Origin: Mesorhizobium sp.
GTDB lineage: Bacteria > Pseudomonadota > Alphaproteobacteria > Rhizobiales > Rhizobiaceae
DNA: 64,000 nt
Direction: 5' to 3'
Assembly (NCBI RefSeq): GCF_016793485.1
Contig: NZ_JAEULZ010000046.1
Location: forward strand, 1-64,000
Shown here: positions 24,685-32,458 of the stretch, in pieces
How positions within the stretch are numbered: the first letter of the stretch is position 1
Layout of the letters: the number at the start of each line of letters is the position of its first letter
Notes under the pieces: model-generated
The model's database searches: none
Told to the model about the DNA's origin: nothing
Seen by the model: the letters and a program-made list of their open reading frames with translations, nothing else
Position numbers and translations under genes: made by a program

Positions 24685-24849
24685 TTGAATTTTTTTGCTG
24701 ACTATTTCGCGGTAATTGACGTGGTTGCCGTGCTTGCCTTGATTGGGCTCGCCATTGCTGCGGTCGTCAGGCAGGGCTCCATTTGGATGGGAGTGTTGAC
24801 GGCGGCAGTTGCGGTTTGGGCGACGGTACGCTTTTTCTCTCTCATCTAG
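24685..24849 (+). CDS. Small two-helix membrane protein (54 residues, TTG start)
   Basis: A short gene preceded by GGAGGG seven bases before the TTG start. The product begins MNFFADYFAVIDVVAVLALI and has two hydrophobic segments, about 11-27 and 34-51, separated by a short VRQGSIW turn. It resembles no family I can name. The strong ribosome site, clean hydrophobic pattern and intact frame argue that it is real. It lies alone between the nik operon and the convergent VIT-family gene. Confidence 0.5.
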   Translation: MNFFADYFAVIDVVAVLALIGLAIAAVVRQGSIWMGVLTAAVAVWATVRFFSLI

Positions 24850-25008
24850 CACCACTACCGAACTTGCGATTATTGGGCGTTGGAAACGCCTCGCTGAAAA
24901 CAACGGCCGTCGCCATCACCTTCGTGTCGGCGACGTGGCCTTGCAGAGGGCTTTCGCGAGCATTCAATACGTGCCGCTTTTCTCGTGCGCCGACTCCCAC
25001 GGCAACCC

Positions 25009-25785
25009 TTAACCAACCCCATCACCTGGTATCTCATCGATTTCGATTTCGATTTGCGGCATGAGTTGATCCAAAAGATCAAATACATTTCCAGCCAGAA
25101 AAGAGAGCGAGCCTATAAAGAGGCCGATGGCGATCGAGCGGGATACGGTGCGCATCGGATGTCCACCGCCCGCGCGAGCGGCTACCAGCCCGGTGGCCGT
25201 TAGTGAAATCAGCACAACGAGAAGCGCGACCGGTAGGCGGAACTGATCCGGCACAAAAACTACTGCCAGGGTGATAGGCAGCGCGCCTGAGATGAAACCG
25301 AAAACACCGCGAAGTGCTGCCACCCAAGGACGGGTTGCAGGGGGCGGCTCATCGAGAATACCGTGCTCGGTTTCCAATTGCGCGGCGAGAGCGTCCTTTC
25401 TCATGAGCGCAGCGGCGACACGTTCGGCAAGCTCGATATCCAAACCGTGCCTCTGATAATGTTCCCTCAACTCATCGTGCTGTTCCTGAGGGCTCAACGC
25501 CAGCTGCCGGCGTTCTTCGGCGATGATCTCAAGCTCTGCGGCACGGTCCTGAGTAGCCTCCGCAAAGACCGCTCCTCCGGAAGCCAGACCGCCCGTGACC
25601 ATGACGGCCAAGGCAGCGAACAGAACCATGTTCTCGTGAGCGCCTGCCCCGGCGAAACCCTGTATGATGCCCGTCGTCGAAATGATGCCGTCGTTGGCGT
25701 TGAGCACCCACTTGCGAACTATAGCCTCATCCACCAAAGCGGCCCCTTGTGATGCCTCAGCGGGAGGTTGTGGTCGGGCCTGCAA
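25009..25785 (-). CDS. VIT1/CCC1-family iron/manganese transporter
   Basis: A 258-residue membrane protein of the vacuolar iron transporter family. The first helix region has NANDGIISTTGIIQGFAGAG, the next LAVMVTGGLASGGAVFAEATQ, followed by a hydrophilic Glu/His-rich segment (QEQHDELREHYQRHG) that in this family binds metal, and three C-terminal helices. It probably exports or stores Fe(II) or Mn(II). The frame opens at TTG 25785; TTG or GTG codons near 25740 are possible alternatives. Confidence 0.82.
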   Translation of the reverse strand: MQARPQPPAEASQGAALVDEAIVRKWVLNANDGIISTTGIIQGFAGAGAHENMVLFAALAVMVTGGLASGGAVFAEATQDRAAELEIIAEERRQLALSPQEQHDELREHYQRHGLDIELAERVAAALMRKDALAAQLETEHGILDEPPPATRPWVAALRGVFGFISGALPITLAVVFVPDQFRLPVALLVVLISLTATGLVAARAGGGHPMRTVSRSIAIGLFIGSLSFLAGNVFDLLDQLMPQIEIEIDEIPGDGVG

Positions 25786-25888
25786 TCAGGTCAAGCTCTT
25801 TCAGCGACGACAGGATGATCCAGACTTGTCGGCTTCGATGTTGCGTGGCGTAATGTCAGCAGGCAGAGTTTTCGGGAGCATATGGTGA

Positions 25889-26275
25889 ATGTCACCATTA
25901 GACTTGGTGTGGGTCGGTCTCGGCGGCGGAAGCGGATCGCTTTTGCGCTGGAGCTTAGGACGCCTCGTAGGTGAGCGGTACACCGGCAATTTTCCGTTGG
26001 GCACGTTTGTTATAAACATCAGCGGAGCTTTTGTAATCGGCTTCTTGTCAGTGCTGCTCGAAGTGCACTGGCGTGACCGCTACAGCACAGCAGTCGCTGC
26101 CGGGCTCATCACAGGAGTTCTGGGTGGCTACACCACATTCAGCAGCATGCAACTAGAAGCGGTCCGTTTGAACCGGAACGGGAGCATACACCCAGTGTTC
26201 TATCTCACATTTTCTGTCTTCATGGGCCTAGCAGCAGCAGCTCTTGGGGCAGTGATCGCACGCGTTATCGGATAG
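25889..26275 (+). CDS. crcB: Fluoride channel subunit CrcB (first copy)
   Basis: A 128-residue Fluc/CrcB protein with four hydrophobic segments. Family motifs are visible: GGGSGSLLRW near the N-terminus, FVINISGAFVIGF, and GGYTTFSSMQLE. It lets fluoride leak out of the cytoplasm. A second, different crcB follows after 11 bases. Such pairs normally form an antiparallel heterodimer. No fluoride riboswitch was recognised upstream. Confidence 0.92.
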   Translation: MSPLDLVWVGLGGGSGSLLRWSLGRLVGERYTGNFPLGTFVINISGAFVIGFLSVLLEVHWRDRYSTAVAAGLITGVLGGYTTFSSMQLEAVRLNRNGSIHPVFYLTFSVFMGLAAAALGAVIARVIG

Positions 26276-26286
26276 GATTGTCCGCG

Positions 26287-26679
26287 ATGGTCAACACCAT
26301 GCTCCTCGTTTTTGTCGGTGGCGCTATCGGCGCCATGCTGCGAGAGTTCCTGATGCTTGGAACCCCGCATCTTGCTGACGGATTTCCACTCGACATTTTC
26401 GTGGCCAATATAGTCGCGGCCTTGCTGCTTGGCCTTTCCACGGCTCTGCACGAACGAAAAGTGCTTAGCGATGACACCAATACACTCATCGGTACCGGCA
26501 TCATGGGTGGACTGTCGACCTTCTCCAGCTTCGTCTACGGCGCGGTCGTTCTCATAGGTGCTTCGACCCAGACCGCGGTGGTGGCTCTGGCTTACATTCT
26601 TGCCAGTCTGCTGGTGGGATATGCCGCCGTCATATGCGGGTTGAAACTCGGCGGGCAACGTAGGCCAAACTCTGATTAA
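26287..26679 (+). CDS. crcB: Fluoride channel subunit CrcB (second copy)
   Basis: A 130-residue CrcB protein: VGGAIGAMLREF, FVANIVAALLLG and GGLSTFSSFVYG are the counterparts of the family motifs. It differs strongly from the upstream copy, so this is an old pair and not a recent duplication. ATG 26287 has AGGA nine bases upstream, inside the end of the first crcB; an in-frame TTG at 26278 lacks spacing. Confidence 0.9.
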   Translation: MVNTMLLVFVGGAIGAMLREFLMLGTPHLADGFPLDIFVANIVAALLLGLSTALHERKVLSDDTNTLIGTGIMGGLSTFSSFVYGAVVLIGASTQTAVVALAYILASLLVGYAAVICGLKLGGQRRPNSD

Positions 26680-26785
26680 AGGGTCGTGAGCCGGACTACC
26701 TTGACACCTGCCAAGCTTGTGGAGTCGAAAAAATCCATTGTTCGCGACTACATTTCCGCTCTTGGGACTGCGTCGAAAATTACTG

Positions 26786-28678
26786 ATGTCGGATCCTGGC
26801 CTCGTGCGGCTCAGGATGGCAAGTCGGACATTGCTCACGGTCGCGCTCGTCTGTTTGATCCTTGCGGCAGTCCATCCCTGGCTTCCGATGTCCGCCCCTG
26901 CGTATGCGGTCGCTATGATCACCGCGATACAGGGAACCGTCGCCGTCAAAGATGCCACCGCAAGAGTGAGAACCGGGACGCGAGTCTACGCCGCCATTTG
27001 CGGTTTTGCGGTCATCGCATCGATAACCTTGGCCGATCAATCGCTGCTCGCAGTCAACACCCTGCTCCTGGTCGTTATCTTCCTGGCTGTGTATGCCCGT
27101 CGCTTCGGTACACGCTGGCAAGCAATCGGAATGTTCGCCTTCATGTGCGGTGTCATAACGGCCTTTCTGAAGCCCCAGGATGCCCAACTGTCGGACATAG
27201 CGCTCGCTCTTTGCATATCCGGCTTCATCGCTCATTCAGTTCGCAATTTCGTCCTGCCGGACCGACCCGACATCGATTGTCGACATGCGATGAAGGCCGC
27301 CACTGCTCTGATTGAGAAACTCTCAGAGCAGATACGTATCAGCACAGAGTCCGGCTGGACGGTGGCGAGCAAAAAGGCAGCGATCGACCTGGAAGAGCTG
27401 GCGCGGGACAACGTCCTTTTATGCGAGAGCTATCTCCCCGTTGCGCACGCTGGCACATTTGATAACGAGCGCGCAGGCCTCTTGGCAATGCGCCTATTCG
27501 AATTGCAGCTCGCGATGGAAACGACCCTAAGTACAGCTCTCAGGCCGATCGAGAAGCGATCAAGCAATTGCCTGTCTACGGTGACTGACAACCTTCAATT
27601 CTTGGCTCGTGCAAAAGAGAAGGCAGAGGCGACCATGGCCTCCAGTCCGGCGCATTCGTTCTCGACAACGATCGATGGCAACAAGAACCAAATCCCTCTT
27701 GTTCCTGCGAATGGGCAATGGCTTGACGACAAATTCCTCAGGCAGGCAATACAGGTCACAATAGCATCTGCATTCGCGATGGTTGGCGGGCTCATTCTTT
27801 CACCTGAGCGATGGTTTTGGGCTGTCCTGACGGCGTTTCTCATATTCTCCAACACGCAGTCGCGGGGTGACCTTGCGGTCCGGGCACTCAACCGTACCTT
27901 AGGAACCGCCATAGGCATTTGTTTTGGGATCGGCCTTGCGACGTTGGTCAATGGCGAGCTGTACCCGACCATAATTTTGGTCGCGATCTGCATTTTTTCA
28001 GCCTTCTATCTCAGTTCGCTTTCCTACAGCGCGATGACGTTCTTCATCACCGTGGCTATTTCTCTGGTTTATGGACTGCTCGGGGTGTTCACTCCCGGGC
28101 TCCTGGTGCTTCGGCTCGAGGAGACCGCAGTCGGCGTAGCTGCTGGAATATTCGTGTCGCGCTTTGTATTGCCGGTCAGCACTGTTACCCAGGCGCGACT
28201 GGCGATGGACGGCTTCATGCAAGCACTCGACCACCTGCTGGAAGCCATCGTCAATGCGGACGGAAGTGAAAATCGGGCGAGCCTTTTGACCGACGCACGG
28301 CGTCTCGACACTGAGCAGGCGAATGTGCGGACAGCCGCCGCCCCGATGCAAAGCCAGTGGGCTTTTGGGTTGGCGCAGGAGGGGCCGAGACGCGCTATGA
28401 TGCGCGTTTCAATGTTGGTACATTGCGGGCACATTCTGGCACGTGAGTATGCCGGCAAATCACCAAGCGCGAACGAGATTGAGCAGTTGCGGTCGATACG
28501 CATGGAACTTGCCAGCCAGAAGATCCACGGTCGCGACATGTCAGGGCGAAGCCGTGTTGCAGACATGGCCGACTTGCCCGAACTCGAGGTCGAGCCGTCA
28601 TCTGACGGCAAGGTCGATTATGCGCTCCGCAATATAATGCATGTTTTGCGCCAAGCGGACATACGAAACCAGGGGTAG
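26786..28678 (+). CDS. FUSC-family membrane protein (aromatic-acid exporter-like)
   Basis: About 630 residues with two blocks of membrane helices, one N-terminal (about 15-160) and one central (about 330-480), each followed by a cytoplasmic region. This is the duplicated layout of FUSC/YccS/AaeB proteins, which export aromatic acids or other toxic anions. TRTLGTAIGICFGIGLATLV-like wording near 390-410 fits the second block. The start is uncertain: ATG 26786 (MSDPGLVRL) is used, while TTG 26717 would add 23 residues. It is convergent with marC. Confidence 0.75.
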   Translation: MSDPGLVRLRMASRTLLTVALVCLILAAVHPWLPMSAPAYAVAMITAIQGTVAVKDATARVRTGTRVYAAICGFAVIASITLADQSLLAVNTLLLVVIFLAVYARRFGTRWQAIGMFAFMCGVITAFLKPQDAQLSDIALALCISGFIAHSVRNFVLPDRPDIDCRHAMKAATALIEKLSEQIRISTESGWTVASKKAAIDLEELARDNVLLCESYLPVAHAGTFDNERAGLLAMRLFELQLAMETTLSTALRPIEKRSSNCLSTVTDNLQFLARAKEKAEATMASSPAHSFSTTIDGNKNQIPLVPANGQWLDDKFLRQAIQVTIASAFAMVGGLILSPERWFWAVLTAFLIFSNTQSRGDLAVRALNRTLGTAIGICFGIGLATLVNGELYPTIILVAICIFSAFYLSSLSYSAMTFFITVAISLVYGLLGVFTPGLLVLRLEETAVGVAAGIFVSRFVLPVSTVTQARLAMDGFMQALDHLLEAIVNADGSENRASLLTDARRLDTEQANVRTAAAPMQSQWAFGLAQEGPRRAMMRVSMLVHCGHILAREYAGKSPSANEIEQLRSIRMELASQKIHGRDMSGRSRVADMADLPELEVEPSSDGKVDYALRNIMHVLRQADIRNQG

Positions 28679-28689
28679 CCGCAGGAGCC

Positions 28690-29322
28690 CTAGCCGAGGC
28701 CGGGCAGAAGTGCCTTGAGTCCATCCGCCATCATCCCAACTGCGATGGCGGCCAGGATCATGCCCATTAACCGAGTCGTGATTACCCGCAGCGTCTGGCT
28801 CATGTAGTGGCCGATCAGGGGAGCCAAAAACAACACCACTCCCACCGAGGCGAGAACGCAGGCGATCGCCGCGCCGACCGCAATCCTCTGCTCTGCCGTA
28901 TTCGCCTGGCTTGTAAAGATGAGAATGGTCGCGATGGTGCCCGGGCCGACGATCATCGGGAACGCCATTGGATAAAAGGCGATTGAGCTGTCCTGTCCAC
29001 TGCCCGCGGCCTGATCCGGCGCGCGGTGATGTGTCTCGCTGTCTGTCCCGTTCAACATCCCAAGACCGATCAAAAGCAGGACAAGCCCGCCGGCGAGCCT
29101 GAAGTCGTTGATGGTTATCCCGAAGAAGTCGAGGATAGCGCCACCCGCGATCGCGACCACCGCGCACATTACGGTTGCAGCCACCGTTGCGGCGATCGCG
29201 AGCTTCCGCACAGTGCCGACATCGCTGGCTGTTGTAAGCGCCAGAAAAATCGGCAGCGCCACAAACGGGTTCATGATGGCAAAGAGCGCGCCAAGCGCGC
29301 GGGCGAAAAGCTGGATATCCAT
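28690..29322 (-). CDS. MarC-family integral membrane protein
   Basis: A 210-residue protein with six hydrophobic segments. The N-terminus ALGALFAIMNPFVALPIFL, the segment FGITINDFRLAGGLVLLLIGL and the FPMIVGPGTIATIL motif are characteristic of MarC/YhgN proteins. The function of this family remains unclear; antibiotic-resistance claims for E. coli MarC were not sustained. It appears monocistronic and converges with the FUSC gene 11 bases away. Confidence 0.9.
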   Translation of the reverse strand: MDIQLFARALGALFAIMNPFVALPIFLALTTASDVGTVRKLAIAATVAATVMCAVVAIAGGAILDFFGITINDFRLAGGLVLLLIGLGMLNGTDSETHHRAPDQAAGSGQDSSIAFYPMAFPMIVGPGTIATILIFTSQANTAEQRIAVGAAIACVLASVGVVLFLAPLIGHYMSQTLRVITTRLMGMILAAIAVGMMADGLKALLPGLG

Positions 29323-29519
29323 GACGTCCCCGACGATAAATATAAGCCACCATGCAGGGCGAAGTGCCTGCGATCAAGATGTGGCCCCGCACTTCGTTGG
29401 CCTGGCCGAAAGGCGTGTGAAGCTGAACTGCGACGACCGAACATTGGCACAAATCGATCGCGCCACGCCATCCGTTCCCTTGGGCGAGCGGCTCAAAGTT
29501 CAGCGCCTATCTGGACTTG

Positions 29520-30638
29520 TCAACGCGGTGGAGCTTGTCCGCTCAGGAGGCTCGTTACATCGGCGGAAGCGACGGTTACTTTCTGCAGGGGAACAGCGGC
29601 CGGCAGCTTAAGATTCGCAAGCGCCGTCAGATCGAAGCTTACGAAATTGAGGCTCGTGTAGTCCCGGATGAAGAACAGCTTCCGTTCAAGGTCAGACATG
29701 CTGGTCCAGCATGTAAATTCCGTCGCATAGCTCTCGGAGCTTTCCTGGGCCAGCCCCTGCACCTCCAGGTGGCCGCCACCAGCCTCAGGATAGTCGATCG
29801 TAACGCCTTTCGGCCTGTCGAAATTGTTCATCACGTGCGCGAGCGTGCGAATGGCCAGATCGGGCGTGGCAGCTTTCTCTGCGAACTGGGCATAATAGGC
29901 AGCCCGCACGAACCGACCGACCGACGTGTTGGATGCTGGAAGACCAGCGGTCGCGATGCCGGAATCCGGTTGGACAGCCTTATAGGCGCCGAAGACCGAG
30001 CTTGATTTGTCGACGTTGGAAAGGAACGTATAGTTGTTCAGGTTTATTAGATGCCAGTCAAAGCGCGGTCCGTTGGTCATCACGCCGACCGGGTTGTCAT
30101 AGGTGAACATCTCTCCCTTGTCGAACTCGATCACAAATGATGCGCCAGACGCGTCGTGCACGACATAGTGAAACGGAGAGACCACACCGCCCAGCAGGGC
30201 AAGCGACTGCAGCATGACAGGCTGTTTCGCCAGTGCCGCCTTCAACTCCGCCACTGTGGCGAACTGTCCAAGGGCCCAGAGACCGAGATCGGACGCCGAG
30301 AGGATAGACCGGGTAACGTCCACCGACTTTTGCTCTCCGGCAGCCGTAGGATAAGAGAGAAGGCTGAAGGTGAGCCCCTGGTCGTTCAAACCCTCAAGGA
30401 CCTTCAAATCGGAAATTCCAAGCGGCGCCCCAGGGCTGGGAAGGCGACCGGGCATCGTGATCGCAAGCGCGCCATAGCGGGACGAGAGCTTCAGTGCCGG
30501 GTGATCCGGCACTTCGGAAACAAGCTCGAAGCCGATCGGAAAGTAGGCAAGTTGATAAGGCAAATCCGTCGTGAGTTCGAGCGTGCGACCGAAATATGAA
30601 TTACCGGCAGCATCCTGGTAGCCGAGCGATGTACACAT
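29520..30638 (-). CDS. Choloylglycine hydrolase / penicillin V acylase family amidohydrolase
   Basis: A 372-residue Ntn hydrolase. Cys2 directly after the initiator Met (MCTSLGY) is the expected nucleophile, and GRTLEL provides the conserved Arg. VMTNGPRFDWHLINLNNY matches the Asn-containing substrate loop. Members cleave conjugated bile salts, penicillin V or N-acyl-homoserine lactones. There is no signal peptide. It stands alone with a palindrome about 60 bases upstream. In a free-living or plant-associated bacterium, acyl-homoserine lactone or an unknown amide is a plausible substrate. Confidence 0.86.
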   Translation of the reverse strand: MCTSLGYQDAAGNSYFGRTLELTTDLPYQLAYFPIGFELVSEVPDHPALKLSSRYGALAITMPGRLPSPGAPLGISDLKVLEGLNDQGLTFSLLSYPTAAGEQKSVDVTRSILSASDLGLWALGQFATVAELKAALAKQPVMLQSLALLGGVVSPFHYVVHDASGASFVIEFDKGEMFTYDNPVGVMTNGPRFDWHLINLNNYTFLSNVDKSSSVFGAYKAVQPDSGIATAGLPASNTSVGRFVRAAYYAQFAEKAATPDLAIRTLAHVMNNFDRPKGVTIDYPEAGGGHLEVQGLAQESSESYATEFTCWTSMSDLERKLFFIRDYTSLNFVSFDLTALANLKLPAAVPLQKVTVASADVTSLLSGQAPPR

Positions 30639-30931
30639 CGGAACCGTCCTTTCCTGTCAGATTGAATAATTGAAATTGCAAGCCCACAGCGACATGACAT
30701 GTGGGTGAACCCACTCGCTTCTTCCGACTTCAGCGATGTGCGCGGCTGGAGAACCGGGGCGTATGCCTAGGATCGCTGGATCATGCATGATTTGAGGTCG
30801 CGTTGCGCATAGATAGAGCAATATCCGTTACTTGTCTGGCGGTGGCCAGTAGAGTCAAGCACGATTTGACGAAGTATATTTGACAAATTCCACTGTCTTC
30901 TAAAGCCGACGAAATTTCATTCGCGCGTTGA
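30639..30931. other. Promoter region of the acylase gene, no gene seen
   Basis: This interval contains the palindrome at 30701-30714 and a small hairpin CTGGC-GGTG-GCCAG at 30836-30849 near the end of the efflux operon. I see no coding frame worth calling. Confidence 0.45.
30701..30714. promoter_or_regulatory. Palindromic candidate operator upstream of the acylase gene
   Basis: GTGGGT-GA-ACCCAC is a perfect six-base inverted repeat with a two-base centre, too tight for an RNA hairpin and so more like a dimeric repressor site. It lies 63 bases upstream of the start codon. The regulator is unknown. Confidence 0.4.
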
Positions 30932-32458
30932 TCACGGAGCCACGTTGGCAGACGTCAGGCCGCCGACGACAAAGGCCAGATTGGCGGCGGCGATCAGCGC
31001 AGCTGCGTGCGAGTCAGCCTTTGCCTGCTTGGCGTCCAGCAAACCGCTTCCCGCTGCGGTGGCCGCGGTCACCGTTCCGACGCCGTTGGCGTAAGCGTCC
31101 ACCGCGGCGTCATAGGTGGTGGTTGCCGCCTGATGAAGCGCCTCGGCTGCACGATATGATTCCAGCGCAGTCCTCAAGGCGTTGCTTGCAGCCACGATTT
31201 CGGTGACGGCAATCGACTGCGTTCGGTGAAACGTGCTTTCGGCGGCTTCCACTCGCGACTTTGCCTGTGCGAGTTGCGCGGATTTTAGACCGCCATCGAA
31301 TATCGGCATGGCCGCGCCGACCAGGACGCCTGCGCCGGACGCCTGCTGGCTGATGACAGGCAGGTTGTTCGCATTGAAGTCACCGTGGCCCGAGCCCACT
31401 GCGCCAGCCACGAAGACCTTTGGCATGAACTCCGCTTGCGCAACCTTGACCCCAGCCTTGCTCGCCGAAACCGCGGCATAGCTGGCAACGACGTCCGGTC
31501 GCCGCGCCAGTGCCAACTTTATGATTGATTCCAAGGGAACTTTTGACGCGGAGGGAAGAGGTCGCCGGTTCGCATTTTGAACATTGATGCGGAGGGTCGC
31601 GTTGACGCCCATGGCGGCGATGAGATTCTGGTATCCGTCGCGCTTCTGCCCTTCGGCCTGCACCCTGCGCAACTCGGACTGAGCGACGAACTGTCGAGTT
31701 TGCGCAACCTCGATCGTAGTGGCGAGGCCGATGGCGTTCCTTGCCGCTGCGGCTGCTGCCATGTCCCGACTGTTTCGCAGCGCCTCCTCGGCAATGCGCA
31801 GGTTCTCGATCGATGCGCCATACGCATAGTAGGCCTGGGTTACATCAAAGATGAGCTTCTGATGCGCGCCATTGAACAAGACGTTGGCTGCAAAGGCTGT
31901 CTGCTTGGCCACGTCCGCAGCGGCGGTGCGCTGCCCGAAGTCGAATACCAACCATTGTAAGGCAAGGGCGGAATTGACCCCGCCGAGTTTCGTGTCGAAA
32001 TAGCGCTCCGTGCCGATGGGGACGGGCAGGGGGGTACGCACCGTCTGTTGGCCGCCAATCACGCTGGCGGTGATGACCGGCAGGTAGGTGGCTTCCACCA
32101 TCCCGACGGCAAGTGCTGCTTGCCTTGCCTGGTGCCAGGCGGAGCGCGTTGCGGGATTGTTGCGCTGGGCAATGTCAATCAGTTCTGGCAGCCCATATCG
32201 CCGGTTCGGATCGATGCCGGGTGTTTCCGGCATTATCGCCAGCGCAGAATTCTCGGGCACGCCAAAATCTGAACCGCCGACGGTCTTGGAGGCGCCGGCA
32301 TCGCTCGATGCCCGCTTCATGCTCCACATCCCGCCTTCCCTGCCATTAGGCTTCCAAGGCGTATCGGGCCCGGCGGAGGTCATGTTGACCGCGTTGGAAG
32401 CGCATCCGGCGAGAGCCAGCGACAAGGCTATTGCTATATGGATAAGGACGCGCTGCAT
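30932..32458 (-). CDS. mdtP: TolC-family outer-membrane efflux lipoprotein, MdtP-like
   Basis: A 508-residue outer-membrane factor with a lipobox (SLALAGC, lipidated Cys at 19), an N-terminal disordered stretch, and two long coiled-coil halves rich in Ala/Gln with PEFM-like and LQWLVFDFGQR elements typical of TolC proteins. It completes the tripartite pump with the FUSC transporter and membrane-fusion protein encoded directly upstream. Its ATG shares one base with the FUSC stop (TGATG). Gene order matches E. coli ytcA-mdtN-mdtO-mdtP. Confidence 0.86.
   Translation of the reverse strand: MQRVLIHIAIALSLALAGCASNAVNMTSAGPDTPWKPNGREGGMWSMKRASSDAGASKTVGGSDFGVPENSALAIMPETPGIDPNRRYGLPELIDIAQRNNPATRSAWHQARQAALAVGMVEATYLPVITASVIGGQQTVRTPLPVPIGTERYFDTKLGGVNSALALQWLVFDFGQRTAAADVAKQTAFAANVLFNGAHQKLIFDVTQAYYAYGASIENLRIAEEALRNSRDMAAAAAARNAIGLATTIEVAQTRQFVAQSELRRVQAEGQKRDGYQNLIAAMGVNATLRINVQNANRRPLPSASKVPLESIIKLALARRPDVVASYAAVSASKAGVKVAQAEFMPKVFVAGAVGSGHGDFNANNLPVISQQASGAGVLVGAAMPIFDGGLKSAQLAQAKSRVEAAESTFHRTQSIAVTEIVAASNALRTALESYRAAEALHQAATTTYDAAVDAYANGVGTVTAATAAGSGLLDAKQAKADSHAAALIAAANLAFVVGGLTSANVAP

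Noticed and set aside
24502-24903. 133-codon minus-strand frame after nikE
   Set aside because: Its first part is antisense to the well-supported 54-residue membrane protein; the remainder looks protein-like but has no start, so it may be only a remnant.
25786-25888. Fluoride riboswitch before the crcB pair
   Set aside because: The short leader lacks the conserved crcB-motif core as far as I can read it.
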